In this document: piece after piece, positions 27,171 through 40,817 of the stretch
Numbering within the stretch: position 1 is the stretch's first letter
Layout: each line of letters opens with the position of its first letter
NCBI GenBank assembly: GCA_013180625.2
Contig: SNVD02009675.1
Span: 186,001-250,000, forward strand
Direction: 5' to 3'
DNA length: 64,000 nt
Source of the DNA: Boswellia sacra
Taxonomy: Eukaryota > Streptophyta > Magnoliopsida > Sapindales > Burseraceae
Notes under the pieces: model-generated
What the model saw: only the letters and a program-made list of their open reading frames with translations
Databases searched by the model: none
What the model was told of the DNA's origin: nothing
Made by a program: the position numbers and the translations under genes

Positions 27171-30100
27171 CTAACCCATCAGTATAGATGATAATATCTC
27201 TCCCATTGTCTTATCAGAAGTGTCGCCTTCATTATCCACCTCCACGCCAGACTCAAGTACTGCAGCATCCAAAATAAGCTTCCGTTTTGCTATCTCATAA
27301 ACATTCTCATCAACCGTTCCCTTGGTTACTAGCCTGCAAAGGACTCAGCAGATGGAGCTAAACCATATACCATACAACAGAAAAGATTACTGTGGAGTGC
27401 GAAACCAGGGAATAGAAAAGTTAAATCACCTGTATATACTAACGGGCTTTGTTTGGCCAATCCGATGACAACGATCTTCTGCCTGTCGGTCAATCTGTGG
27501 GTTGAAATCCATGTCATGGATGACAACAGTATCAGCTCCAGTCAAGTTCAAACCTTGTCCTCCCGCTCTTGTGGAAAGTAAGCATGCAAAAATAGAAGTA
27601 TCACTATTGAAATCATCAACTATAGCCTGCCTCTCTGACACCTGAGTACTGTCATTAGAAGTATTTACAATTAAGATATGTACAAGTTATAGTAGCAATG
27701 ATAACAAGAGGAACAATAACCAGAAGTTAAAACTCCACGCCCATTATGCTAGACATGACAGGAAGGCAAGCCAAACGTAATAATCCAAAACTAAAAATGT
27801 ATCAATGAGAACTAAAGCAATTAAAAAGATAAATTGTAGAACACACAGATCAAGGGGGGGAAAAAGAATTTGTTTGTGGTTCCAAGCAATTCAAACATAT
27901 TGAATGCAATCATAAATCATCAGGGTACTTCAGAAATTGACCAAATGAAGTTCATACACAAACAAATGTACGCAACAGAGAGGAATAATAGGCAACTTCT
28001 GGAGTACTCCAGGACAAAACCAAATCAAGCATAACAAACTCATCAACCAAGTCGCAAGCATGATCTAGCAGTCTCTTGGTGGGATACTTACTACCATTTG
28101 ATCTGCTAACAAAATAAATAATAAAAATAAATAACTGCATTTATTCCTGAGCAAATGAACTCCACATTTTTTCACATACTAATTTAGTGCTCCTTTTTGT
28201 CCGCCATATAGAGAAGTATTAATGAATAACTTCATCAAAAGAAAGTATATATTGAACTCAAAAGTGGCCATTTAGATGATAATCAATAGCACATTCAAGT
28301 AGCTCACAAGTACAGGAATTTGATAGTCATAATCATCCATCAGCTTACTAATATAGATAGATGCCAGATAGTAAACCAGAATAACAGCAATAAGCACAAA
28401 AAGAGCAGTACCTTCCATCAAGTCGTCTATATGTAACTCCAATCACATCCAAAGTCCACTCTAAGATATCAAGCATCGATGTCCACTGGCTAAAAATCAG
28501 AACCCGATGCCCACCCTCCTTTAGTGACGGAAGAAGTTCAGCTAACGCCTGCAATGTGGACAGATCTATGTCATTCATATTATGATAGGAATATAAAATT
28601 TCAATATTTCAATTGCAAGAAATTTATCGACAAGAAATTACCGAAACCATACCCGACATTTTGCTGAAAGCATAACATGTTTATCAGAGAGAATTCCCTT
28701 GGCATCAGCGCCACCGTAAGAGCGTAAAAGCTGCAAAAAGGTTGTTAGTGCACATATTAACCTCAGAACAGGAAAATTAACCACCTATTTACTAAGTCAT
28801 ATCAAGCAACTTCAAAACAGAAGACCTTTCGATTCTTGTCATTAGGAGAATAACATTTGTTCTCTAAAGAATACAATTTGTAAACTTGATAAAGTCATTC
28901 ATCAGTCAATAAATTAGCAATTTTCATGACTAGAGATGCAATTAATTATGCACACTAAATCCCAATCCTTTTTTTTTTTTCAATACCAAGAAAGTCTTAA
29001 TCCATTTTGAACTCTTCAGCAAAGAAAAAGTCCACCTCAAACCAATAATTCACCTTCTACAGTGTACTTGTACCTTTAATTATAATTATCAAGTATATAG
29101 CCCAAAGGTTGCCCAACAAAGAGAGAGTGATTGAGATTATCATAAACAAGTGAAACAGAAAACTCTGTAATACATGGAAAATTTGATTATTGCATCAAGA
29201 AAAGAGGAAACAGAATGGGCAGATAGGTGCAGCTGCTACATCCAGGGACAATCAGAGGTAATGACTCCATTCAGCTTTCCTTGCGACTATCAACCACCCA
29301 TACAAACCTCATATTTTGAGGAAAGATGGATTAGTTTATGCCTTTAATTGATGCCATACTCTATCAATTTCTGAAGAATTACCTGGTGAATTGAAAAGTC
29401 ATTGTAGCTCTTAAGTTCCTCTATTACTCGATCCAACGTACATTCAAAGCCAAATGCACCCTTAGGATGTAACTTTTTAGCATAACGAACAACATCCTCA
29501 TCGCGGTAAATTCGCCTCACTAACAAAGGATGGTTTGCAATCTGGAATAAGCATAAAAGTTTAGCAAACAAATCAAAATAAGCACAAGGAAAAAATAGAA
29601 AACACAACTTCTATTTTCAAAATTTTAATTTAAATCTGCATCACCTTACGGAACTGAACAAAATAGTTGGAAATCTGACGCCGAGGAAGAACTCCAACAG
29701 CATTAGTCAAGTCAGCCCCAGAAAGCTTAACCATACGAGCTTGTGATGCAGCTCGGTACTCCTCTATGGCCTCTCTGTAAGCATCTTCCTGTTGTTTTTC
29801 CATTATAACATACTCAACCTGCAGAAACAATGTTTAGCTCTTCCACAATAGAGATAGACATTAAATTCGTATTCTACACCCAAAAAAGTAACATGTGTTG
29901 GAAAAATCAGCACTTAATAGAAAACCGAAATAAGCATAAAATATACCCGCTGTATCTTTGGGACAAGTTGTTGCATTACATCAGATTTTAAACGCCTCAA
30001 TATGAATGGTCCTAAAATGGACTTCATTCGACCAATTAAATCTCTGTCATCTGCATTTAGTAGCTTTTTCAAATCTACATCCTCAGTGGCAAAAAGATCA

Positions 30101-33100
30101 GGCATCATGAACTCCAACAATGACCAAAGCTCCTGTAATGATAACACATCAAGTCAACAAATTCATTACAAGTAACTCAATATTTTAATAATGTTCTCAA
30201 GTGCAAATTTGACATAAAAAATAAGTAGTTCTAGATGCCACTTCATTAAAACACAAACTGTAGCCAAATCAACAGTAAACATCGTTAACAACTAATTATA
30301 TAATAAGATTTATGCCTCTAGCCAATTGAACTTGTTACAACAAAGAAATTTCCAACAATAATAAATCCAGAGTCATATAAAAACTAAAAGCAGAAGGGTT
30401 CCACTGTGAGGGACAAGGTTTATCTAGATAATAAGATAGAAACAAACAAGATCATAGTCAATTGACTTATCTAAACTAAGAACCACATAAGATGCATTAT
30501 ATGGCATCGGCATGTCTCTTTACCAGCCAGCTGTGCTTATCCATAAAGTAGGCTTACAGTTTGTCACTCAAGAACATAGCCAAACCTAGATTGAGACACC
30601 ATATCCATCAATAATGGATCCATAATCAAATCCCCTAGAACCCTGAACTCCATTTTTAATGTTTGATGATAAATCAAAAGTCTAACTGCCTGAAGTTTAT
30701 GATACATAAGTCAAATTAATACCACTGCACATCTTTACCTCTTAATACTACATTTCTCGCAAATAAGTAGAGAACTGGTTGTAACACAAGCATAAGACAA
30801 AGGAAAAGACGAAAAAGATATAGATTCTTGAGAAATATGTATCATTTCAAACATGAAGTGCCTTACTTATATCGTACTCTTTTCTCTCATTTTATTATTA
30901 CATTATTACTGTATTTCCCTTTAACAAGGTTTCTATCATATATCTTAAGTCATGACTGCATCTATAGTGGCACAGATGTCAACTACCATAAATTCAAACT
31001 TGTCGAGTATTTCAAGCACAGATACTAAGAGAAAGGAGAATCTAACACCACTTTCAACACAATGTGGCACTTCAATGTCTTCTTTTATCTTTTTTTTTTT
31101 TTTTTTTCAGTATCAACCATCACATATAACCTATACCATACAAGTGACACACAAAGCAACCATCAGTTACGTGCGCCCAACATATTTGATGTCTCTAAGT
31201 TTATTCCAGAAACAGGATATGAGAGAAAAAGGAAAAAAATAATGTACATGTAAATCATTTTGTAGTGGAGTTCCTGTCAGCATTAGACGCTGGTTTGCAT
31301 TTCGAGCAACTGACATTAGGTTTTTCCACCTATAGCTGTTTTTATCCTTCAAAGCATGAGCCTCATCCATAAGCACACAGCTCCAATGCCACCGTTTCAG
31401 AATTTTACGGTCATCTTTCTGCTGCACACTGTAAATACCATCAATAATAAGAATTAAATTCTACAAAAAATCGAATCTACAGATTATTCCCGGATCTACA
31501 ATAAACAAACCTGTGACGTTCAAAAAGAGAATAACACACAAGAAACACATTAAATGGAGGCGGCAATCCAGCTTTAGCCAAAGAGGTCAACTCTTTTGAA
31601 TAGGCTGTTCGCCCAGCGCCATGATACTGGAGAACAGAAAATGATGGACACCACTTCTTAAGTTCTCTTTCCCAGTTTTCCAAAACAGAGGCAGGACATA
31701 CAATTAAGTGGGGCCCAGGGTCATTGTTCAGGTGTTTCAGCAACATTAAATATGTTATAGCCTGTCAATCAATAGCATTATCACTTCATTAATACTACAA
31801 AAATTCCTAATACCGCATAGAGAAATTAATAGAACTTGACACACCTGAATGGTCTTCCCGAGACCCATCTCATCTGCCAAAATGGCTGCAAGGGATGCAA
31901 AATTAAGTCAGTTAGTGGTTATCAAAAGAAAGATAAATAAAATAATTATAAACAAATTACAAGAGAAAAAGACACTTGGTTTCTTATGACAAGAACCTCC
32001 ACTAAATGGACATGAGAGGCTTATCCAAAAGTATAGTAAGCATCCATCACCAAGGCAAAAAGAAATGGGAATAGAGAATCCCACTGCCTAAGCTCTCCTG
32101 AAGCTTTAGTCACACCTATGGGTCTACCATTAAGAAAATAAAGACGTTGATAGTCTTTAAGAAGCCTCTCATCCATCTTCTCCACTTTCTTACCAGAAAC
32201 ACTAGTTTCCAAGACAAATACAAGAATTCTGAAGTTGTAGACTCTTCTCAAAATCAATTTGAACACAATTTTTCTTCCATAGCTTATCCCTACGCTTCAA
32301 CTATCCCATTGGGACTACAACTGCATCTAAAATTATTTTGTCCCCAAGAAAAACTCCTTGGGCTGAAGCAATCTTATTAGTGAAGACCTCAATCTGAAGA
32401 TGATACATGAGCTATGATTTTATAGACTTTTCACTGTACTGATTGACTTTTACAGAATCCTTTTTAGAATAAGACAAATGAAGATAGCACTGCTAATAGA
32501 ATTGACCATTCCCCAGTGGAAGAATTCAGCAAACATAGCTAACAGATCCTTCTTTAGCTCACCCAACAATCTTGAAACATCGCCGAAGTAAGCCTTTTGA
32601 TCTTGGGAATATATCACTAGAACAATAAAAAATGGCTTCATAGTTCATACTCAAAAAGGTCTCTCTAACCAAGAAGCTTTAGATGAACAAATAGGTTTTC
32701 CAATCTAAACCTTTGTTTCTCAATCAAGCCACCTTTCTCAAGAATAGAGATTAGGAGACAAAATAGAGCACATGTTTCTCATCAATGACTTTCTCATCTT
32801 GTACTGCAGTACCAATTCCTTTCCAGCAGAGAAATCATGTTTCTAATAATTCCACCTTTTATAAGGCAGTTACACAAATTATAATTGCTATCGCCCTCCT
32901 TTGCTTAAGCGAACCTATCCTTTTTTTCTGACTTCTTCCTTGATTATGTTATAAATTTGAGACTCCATATAAACAATAGGTTTAGAACTTTTTCTAGGTT
33001 AGAAACCCAAAGGACAATGAAAGCCTACTCCTTTGCTTAAGCCTACTAGGATCTTAAATAGGATTCATATTAACAATGATTACGTAGGTGATGAGAATTC

Positions 33101-34152
33101 AGCTTCACATTACATAAAGCCAAAATCTAGTTAAGATCCTATTTCTACAGAGCTTATTGTCCTCAAGTTCTTTGCCAATTTTGAAACAGCTATAACCCAC
33201 CAAATTCTTAACAACACAAATTTTATTAAAAGGTTTCATAAAATAAATCAAATTCAATGTCCTGAACCTCAATTCTATACAGAGATATCAAAGTAATTAC
33301 AGATAGTAGTATGCAGTATAATGTCAACCATAAAAATGATAAAAATAAAAAAACAGAAGAATTACCTCCCCCAATGCCTTTTTGATACAACAGTAGAAGA
33401 AAATTGACACCAACCAGCTGATAGGGCTTAAGAACTGGCTGGAAATCAGAATCCTCAGCCCCACACGCTTCATCAATATCATTCTGCAGTAAAATACAGA
33501 CATAACAGAAATCATAACATCAAGCTCTGTTCCACGTAAAAGTAACATATTGCAATTTTCATGGATTTCCTCATCAATAAACGTTCACCAAATTTTAATA
33601 ATCCAAACCACAACAACTAACAACTTTAACTTAAAGTTACTTCATCTCACATTTCTCAACAAAAAAAAAAAAAAAGAGTACCTGAGTCACAATCCTAACC
33701 GAAGAAGCTTCCACTTCGGCGTAGCGATCACAAGCCGTCACAGAAGTACCGTACAGCTCTCTCTTCAGCTCCGCCGATATTTTCGCGCATTTTTGCAAAG
33801 CCTTTCCAACCACGTCATCATCCTCTTCTACTTCTTCTTCTTCTTCTTCGCTCGTCGAATTTATGTCATAAATTTCAGCAATATCTCCATCACTCTTATC
33901 CACCTCTTCTTCCTCCTCCTCATCATCATCTACAATGAACCGTCGGCCACGATTGTTGGCAGTCGGCACCGGCGCCACCTCCTCTACATCATCGTCCTCG
34001 AGATTTTCGTGGTCGAGATTGTCGGATTTAAAGGCGAAGGATTCGATTGGAGGCGGCGGAGGAGTTTGAGTTTTGATTTTGAGGACTCGAGACGGCTTGA
34101 AGGAGTGACGGTCCCACTCGTCGTCCGAGATTTCGGTAAATTCACGCTTCAT
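27171..34152 (-). CDS. CHR19: CHR19/ETL1-like SWI2/SNF2 chromatin-remodelling ATPase
   Basis: Twelve exons join in frame to 725 codons: 33682-34152, 33366-33483, 31845-31885, 31511-31761, 31248-31428, 29947-30132, 29645-29818, 29383-29541, 28653-28730, 28412-28548, 27430-27648, 27171-27333. All introns are GT-AG. The protein opens [18 protein letters not shown], has an acidic tract around 80-120, then the helicase: DEMGLGKT Walker A at 201-208 (within the 41-nt exon 3), DEAH at 315-318, LTGTPLQND near 344-352, [11 protein letters not shown] near 624-634 and DRCHRIGQ at 657-664. It ends EILSSILMG. Order and ends match my memory of Arabidopsis CHR19 (SMARCAD1/Fun30 relative, about 763 residues). 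It should use ATP to remodel nucleosomes in the nucleus. All catalytic motifs are intact. Intron 2 carries a LINE relic. Confidence 0.93.
32021..32650 (-). mobile_element. LINE reverse-transcriptase relic in CHR19 intron 2
   Basis: Minus-strand pieces of a non-LTR retrotransposon ORF2: [19 protein letters not shown] followed by CLILKR (family form: NATFI-LIPK) near 32457-32570; [15 protein letters not shown] (family QGAFV-GRQILDAV) near 32310-32395; and [18 protein letters not shown] then [12 protein letters not shown] (family RGLRQGDPLSPFLF) near 32021-32130. Frame changes between the pieces and lost residues show it is dead. It lies in the same orientation as the host gene, inside a 1480-bp intron. 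Confidence 0.8.
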
Positions 34153-34380
34153 TTTCGGGTTTTCTCATGAAATTGAATTGAAAGAGAAAATAAAAAAAAA
34201 AACCCTAGAGAAAGGAAAAAAAAGAAAAGAAAGGAAAGGAAAGAGTGAGTTTATATGAATATCGAGGGAGGAGAGAATGAGAATGCAATTTTAAATTCCC
34301 CGATTTCATTTCTAAGACTCACTGCCGAGGCAAAATCAGAGTCAGAGAGAGAGAGGAGAAAAAAAGGCGCTACATGTAAG
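34153..34380 (-). promoter_or_regulatory. Proximal leader/promoter of the CHR19-like gene
   Basis: The 228 bp between the ATG and a hAT-type insertion contain a telo-box (AAACCCTAG at 34199-34207) and a GAGAGAGA tract near 34343-34355. Both are usual in leaders of constitutively expressed plant genes. No TATA box is evident. Confidence 0.45.
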
Positions 34381-34927
34381 TAGGGATGGCAATGGGGCGG
34401 GGCGGGTCCGGGGCGACCGGTACCCAGCCCCGCCCCGTTCAAATTTTTTTTGCCCCGCCCCGCCCCATTGCCCCGTTGCGGGGCGGGGCGGGGCGGGGCA
34501 AAAAAATTTTGAACAAATTAGACTCACCCCGCCCCGCCCCTAAACATTTATATTTTTGCAATTAACCCCCTATAATATTTTTATTTTTTGCAATCAACCC
34601 CCTATAAAATTTACAACCTCTAATTTTTATCATATTATTTTACTTACTGTCAACCCTCTAATATATTCAAACGTGTTACAATCACCCCTAATAATATCAT
34701 TTAAGTCCCAATAGTTTATTTTTTATCATATACACCCTTATACTGTGCGGGGCGGGGCGGGTCGAACGGGGCTAAGTGTTAGACCCGGACCCTGACCCGC
34801 CCCTACCGGGGCAGAATTCTTTTGCCCCAGACCCGCCCCAAAACAGTTTTGGGGCGGGTCTTGCCCCGCCCCATTTGTCCGGGGCAAACCGGGGCCCCGG
34901 ACCCGGCGGGGCAAATTGCCACCCCTA
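34381..34927. mobile_element. GC-rich non-autonomous hAT-type element upstream of CHR19
   Basis: Terminal inverted repeats TAGGGATGGCAAT and ATTGCCACCCCTA enclose 547 bp, flanked by the exact 8-bp duplication CATGTAAG (34373-34380 and 34928-34935). The ends resemble Ac/Ds (CAGGGATGAAA/TAGGGATGAAA), and 8-bp duplications are the hAT signature. Both subterminal regions are filled with GGGGCGGGGCGGGTC-type repeats in both orientations, around an AT-rich core without coding capacity. Four GGGG runs at 34480-34498 separated by single C bases have the form of a G-quadruplex. Confidence 0.85.
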
Positions 34928-34935
34928 CATGTAAG

Positions 34936-36216
34936 CGAGAAGCGCGGGCCAAATATTTTTATTTTTTAGCTCAGTTTTCCTTTTGGACTTCCAACGTCAA
35001 CTTCAAGGCCTATTTTTTTTTCCACCTGAGACTTGAGCCTTTTTTTTAATACGCTTATTAAAAATAAATAATTTTTACTTAAATCTAAACTAAGAAAAAA
35101 GAGTGTGTTTCCGCAAATACTTGTGTAATTTCTCAAAATGCTACAAATACATTTTGGCATATATTGTAAAATCGGTTAATTCAAAGTTAAAAATTTATAT
35201 ATCATACCTTCGTATATTCAATATATCTAATAAAGTATTTGTTAGAGCGTCTGACAATATTAAATCGCGTACGATGTTATATCTACCGACTTCCCATCAT
35301 TTATGACATGTAAATTTTCATAAATAAGTTCATTTATCAAAAATTTTTCACTAATTTAGGTAATTTTTATAAATTCGGTTAAATATTTTTATTTTTTAAT
35401 ATATATTTTTAAATTTATGTGGGCGTGTTTGCCATGCTTGTATCGGTCGAATTTTTTTTGTACTTTAACGTACTTCTTTTTGGTAAGTGGCTTCTGGAAG
35501 CCTGCTTCATTGCCCTTTTTTACGCATCAACTCCCGTTCTTTGCCTTCTAAGTTTAAATAGCTTAGCTACAAGTGTCTTCCATTGTCGATAACATTTTAC
35601 TGCTCTACAGCTTGTCATTTAAAAAAAATATATTTTTTATTAGTGTTGGAAATAATTGATTTTGTTTTATTGTCATTGCTGCGCCACTTTTCAGTTTGTT
35701 TTCCTAATATTTAATTACGAATTGCATTAGATATTGGGTTAAATGAAATAACCAAGTCCCGCTGTAATGAGTTTCGAGGAAGGATTAAATTCCTTTAATT
35801 AAAATTGTTAAATTTAATGTATTCGAACAAAAATATTTTTCCGTTTAACACGTTTTTTACAATCTGAATTGATAAAAATTTATTAAATAAAAAAAATAAA
35901 TAAAAGTATTACGTTTCTATAAGATTTTGTCAAATTTTTATATTATTAATCCCCGTCTTAAATACCTCAATGAAACAGGTCAACGGTGTCAAACATTATA
36001 CTTAACATGCTTGAGGTTATACTTATTGAAAATCTTACAAAATATATTTTAAGTTAAAAATCTTAAACCGGTCAAACTATCAAGTATTTTATATGACATG
36101 TTCAAGCATATATTATCCACAGTATTGAGCAATTACGTGCATATGTTATATTGAGGGCTAGTTTTGTCTGTTGACTTGAAGTAGACTAAACAATTAAAAA
36201 ATATTAAAATTGATCA
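34936..36216. other. AT-rich intergenic DNA
   Basis: No coding gene seen. A short block near 35745 (GAAATAACCAAGTCCCG then TGTAATGAGTTT) is echoed near 55738, inside an intron of the J-domain pseudogene. This is a dispersed or duplicated fragment. Confidence 0.4.
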
Positions 36217-39200
36217 AAACCCATTATCACTTCCACAATTTAGCTATTTTTGAACTAATTTTTCACTTAATTTCAATGGCCAAGAAAAAAAATTCCCTTT
36301 TTGGGATCATATATGTTTCAAAATAATCATAACTGATAGCCAATTTATGTGTTTTTAGTTTTTAGTTGGATTTTACATTTGGAACTTCGATTCTATATCA
36401 TTTTAAGCTAGGAAAAGAAAAAAAAAATAGTTGAATCAACATATAATTTTCATGTGATAAACCTAGGAAACTTGTATTATAGTATTATAGTACGTACATC
36501 AAAATTTGTTTTTGGCACTAGTAGTTTAAATTAATTTGTAAATTTGTGGAACATGATTTAGTCTTGTTGCCAAAGCGATAAAAACCATAGCTTTACAAGA
36601 TGCAAATTCAACAAGTTGTAAAATTATGTGGTGACGGTTGCAGGAGGAGGACGAGGAGGAAGAGCTAAATTAATTATAAGAAGCAGATAAAAGTTTTTCA
36701 AGGTACAAATTGATTACATAACGCAAGGGCGCAGCTGGTCAACTTCTCTCAAGTATTATCTTAAGATCTTTGATGTAACAAAAACTTTTTATTGTTATGT
36801 TTGAATATTAATGTTGAATTTTATTCAATATAGCTTAAATTTTTATGTCGAATAATACTTAACATCGTATCAATTAATCTCCGTTTTTTTTTAAATTTTA
36901 TCTTATAAATCTATTAAACCTTAAAACTTAATTCGCATTTTAATCTTCTTAAACTTTAAATAAATAATTTGTTAACACTTAAGATCACATAATATTATAC
37001 ATTGATGTTGACGTAGATATTATAATCAAATGGGATAACTCTACCGGATGTGTAATGAACTTTTTTTTTCGTTTTTTCTTTGTGGAACCATAAAAAAGTA
37101 TTAATTAATAAAACTCAAGCAAAATCAGCCAAGTAATTTAAATTAATTACTATATAGTTTCTGCTACTTAAGATTCAACATGTTTCTTGTTGATGCCAAA
37201 AAATGGACCAACAATATTTTTTTACACGTATCAAGACATGAATAATAAATGACAGAAATATCCCTTAGGATTATCAAATATTTAAAGAAAATGACTCCTT
37301 TAATATGGAGATAATAACTAGGACTTCCTGGTTAGAAGTTACTAGAGCTTAATGACTGAATGGAGGTGGAGATGAATAGTAAACTCCTAACGAACTACTT
37401 CGTGTGGACGGGTGAATGAGGGGAGACTAGTTTTCTAGAGTTACTGACTGGTGGCTAGATAGCTTTATGACCGGTGAAACTGATAGGTGTTGATCGTACT
37501 TCATCTTCTCCAGCAAGCTTGAGCAGCTCCCATGGTGAGCACAGAAACCTAGAAACTAGTGGCGACGGTTAGGCGCATTGACGACTGAAGAATATAGAAA
37601 GCAAGGTCAGAGGTTCTCGTTTCTCTCTGACGCCCAAATTAGTAAGGAGGTCACTATTTTGTAAGAAATCATGAAAAAAAAGAGTGTTTATGCATGGATT
37701 TTATGGGAGAAGCTTTGTTCATTGGTTTTATGGAATAGTAAACATGAGAAAGTACGAAGAAAAGAACAAAACCCTAGAGAATCTTCATGGCTGCTAGAGA
37801 GAAGAATCATAAAATCCCTTCGTTTTTTGTATCTTTTTCCTTATATAGGTATTCCCAAGCTTGACCTAAATCTTAACCGTCCATTGCTTGTGAGATGACA
37901 TGATCTCAATGAACCAAGTAGACATGATTTCAATGAACCAGGTAGATTTCAAGTACGGGTGTTCGTCAGTTTAGATCAAATGGATTTAGCTAATAACCAA
38001 TCCAATCCAATATTGATCGGTTTAGAGATTTTTTAATCCAATCCAATCCAATCCGTTTTATAGAAAACATCATCTAATTAATCCGATCCAATTCAATCCA
38101 GTCCGTAAAAATATAAATCGATCCAAACTCAAAAAACTTTAAAAAAAATCCAATCATACAATAAAAAACAAAATTCAACGTGATATAATATAAATATCAT
38201 ATATGATAATATACTGATGTAATTTAAATACAAATAATAGCTCATAATATAAGACATAAAATTTCATTTTTAAATTGACTAAAGTGCCTAAATAAAAAAT
38301 AATAATAAACATTTAAATCATTCCAATATACATATTGCAATTTTAAATAAATTTATAGGACTCCAACAAACCATGCGTAATATAAAGCAACTTATTTCTT
38401 GCATTAACATTACCATCGATGCGTATTATAGAAATCGTATATTTTTTGATTACTTAATTGAGAGTTAAACATATTTTATTATATTAAAATTATGATAGGC
38501 TGGTCACTTTTATTTTTTAGATATTATATATTTTCTCTTATTACCTTTTATTGAATTGGATCAGTTTATGACGAATTTCTATAATGGAATCTATAATACG
38601 ATCCAATTGATTCGGTTTTTTAAAATTATAATCCAATCCAATCCTCCAATTAACCACATGCAATCAAAATTGGATTGATTTAAATTGGATCGATCGATTT
38701 TGGTGGATTGGTTTGGATCTTGAACAACCCTAATTTTAAGAATATTCCTTGATATCATGAAACCCCAATTTCAATATAATATGAGGCTACATCAGCAAGC
38801 CAATCATAAGTCCCTCGTTCATCTACAAATCATGGGTTTGAACAGCCGCGGCACAGTTAGGTACCAGTCAGTCCAGCTAATTGTTCCTTCCATATGCTTT
38901 CATACTTCCATCTTAGAGACTTGGTTTTGGCGCTGGTTTTAATGGTGAAGATATCTGGGTCTTTTGAAAAGCAGTCTAAAAAACCCGTTTACATTTCTCA
39001 TTGCGAATTTTAATAAAATATATATCAAGTTTTGGATAAGCATGCTTTCGATTTCAATTTTCTTTTTTATTTCTGTTTTTTAACGTAAAGCAACATCGTA
39101 GGGGCTGCATGCAACTTCATGGCCCATGCCAGTGTTGACTAGTAATAGATTTTCTCAACAGTAAAACGAATACTGAACTTTTATAAAATAAATTCATGCG

Positions 39201-39596
39201 TCAAACAAAACTACTAAAACGAATACTGAACTTTTATATAATAAATTATTTTATTATTTGTGTCTTTTTAACTTATTTTCCTTAATTATCGATCATACTT
39301 GTAGATTTTGTGGAGGCGAAAACTATATCACCAAAAAAAAAAAAAAATACTGGTTCTTATAAATAATATCTCTTATGCAGGATAGATCTTCCCCGATAAT
39401 GGCTTCTCTACAAAATCCAAACTTTGAAAGCCAAACCCTTGCTAAGATCCTCATAGCCCGGATTATGCGAATCCATGCTAGCTTATCCAAGCTCGAGTCT
39501 CTGAGGCCTTCACAGAAAGTCAACAATCTCTTTACTCATCTTGTGAAATTATCTACCTTCCCTTCATCCATAGATATCAAGTCCTTACCCCAAGAA
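36217..39596 (+). repeat. Tandem duplication, unit A (3380 bp)
   Basis: From 36217 the sequence matches the block starting at 39597 with about 90 percent or better identity by eye. The match runs through the CTTGTTGCCAAAGCGATAAA block, the CCAATCCAATCC-rich hAT element and the 5' part of the nicotianamine synthase gene. The unit ends abruptly in codon LPQE of that gene, where unit B begins. The junction shares only AAA, so an illegitimate event is likely. Confidence 0.85.
37954..38732. mobile_element. hAT-type MITE with CCAAT-rich subterminal repeats (unit A copy)
   Basis: Ends TACGGGTGTTC and the inverse GAACAACCCTA, flanked by ATTTCAAG (37946-37953) and ATTTTAAG (38733-38740), seven of eight bases alike. 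Subterminal ATCCAATCCAAT repeats occur in both orientations. No coding capacity. Because the same insertion sits at the same place in unit B, it came before the duplication. Confidence 0.7.
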
Positions 39597-39623
39597 AAAC
39601 CCATCATCACTTCCACAATTTAG
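39375..39623 (+). pseudogene. Truncated nicotianamine synthase copy
   Basis: The first 66 codons from ATG 39399 (MASLQNPNFESQTLAKILI onwards to DIKSLPQE) match the intact gene at 44037 almost exactly (for example QK for KQ in SLRPS, and STFPSS for CTFPSS). At 39596 the frame runs into unit B sequence and stops at 39621-39623. The SAM-binding and catalytic parts are missing, so it cannot be active. An in-frame ATG at 39375 adds eight codons (MQDRSSPI); the intact copy has ACG there. A TATAAATA box lies just upstream, so it may still be transcribed. Confidence 0.9.
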
Positions 39624-40817
39624 CTATTTTTGCACTAATTTTTCACTTCATTTCCAATGGCCAAGAAAAAATAATTCCCTTTTTGGGATCATATATGTTT
39701 CAAAATAATCAATAACTGATAGTCATTATGTGTTTTTAGTTGGATTTTACATTTGGAACTTCGATTCTATATCATTTTTAAGCTAGGAAAAGTAAAAAAT
39801 AAAAAAATAGTTGAATCAACATATAATTTTCATATGATAAACCTAAGAAACTTGTATTATAGTACGTACATCAAAATTTGTTTTTGGCACTAGTAGTTTA
39901 AATTAATTTGTAAATTTGTGGAACATGGTTAGTCTTGTTGCCAAAGCGATAAAAACCATAGCTTTACAAGATGCAAATTCAACAAGTTGCAAAATTATGT
40001 GGTGATGGTTGCAGGAGGAGGAGGATGAGGAGGAAGAGCTAAATTAATTATAAGAATCCGATAAAAGTTTTTCAAGGTACAAATTGATTAAACAGCGCAA
40101 GGGTGCAGCTGGTCAACTTCTCTCGAGTATTATCTTAAGATCTTTAATGTAATAAAAACTTTTTATTATTATATTTGAATATTAATTTTGAATTTTATTT
40201 AATAAAACTTAAATTTTTAGGTTGAATATATAAAACTTAACATGGTATTAATAATCTCCGTTTTTTTTTAATTTTATCTTATAAATCTATTAAACCTTAA
40301 AACTTAATTCACATTTTAATCTTCTTAAACTTTAAATAAATAATTTGTTGACACTTAAGATCACATAATGTTATACGTTGGTGTAATAAACCAGATGGGA
40401 TAATTTTACCGGAAGTGTAATAAACCTTTTTTTTTCAATTTTTTCTTTATGGAACCATAACACAAATATTAATTAATAAAACTGAAGTAGAATCAGCCAA
40501 GTAATTTAAATCCTTCAAAAGATACATAAATTAATTAGTATATAGTTTTTGCTACTTGATATTCAACATGTTTCTTATTGATGCCAAAAAATGGACAAAC
40601 AATATTTTCTTACACATGTCAATATATGAATAATAAATGACAGAAATATCCCTTAGGATTATCAAATATTTAAAGAAAATGACTGCTTTAATACGGAGAT
40701 AATAACTAGGACTTCCTAGTTAGAAGTTACTGGAGCTTAATGACTGATGGAGGTGGAGATGAATAGTAAACTCCTAACTGATTGCTTCGTGTGGATGGGT
40801 GAATGAGGGGAGACTAA

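Noticed and set aside
33550..34170. 206-codon plus-strand frame
   Set aside because: It is antisense to exon 1 of the CHR19-like gene. The acidic GAA/GAG-rich exon keeps the opposite strand open, and the translation has no domain.
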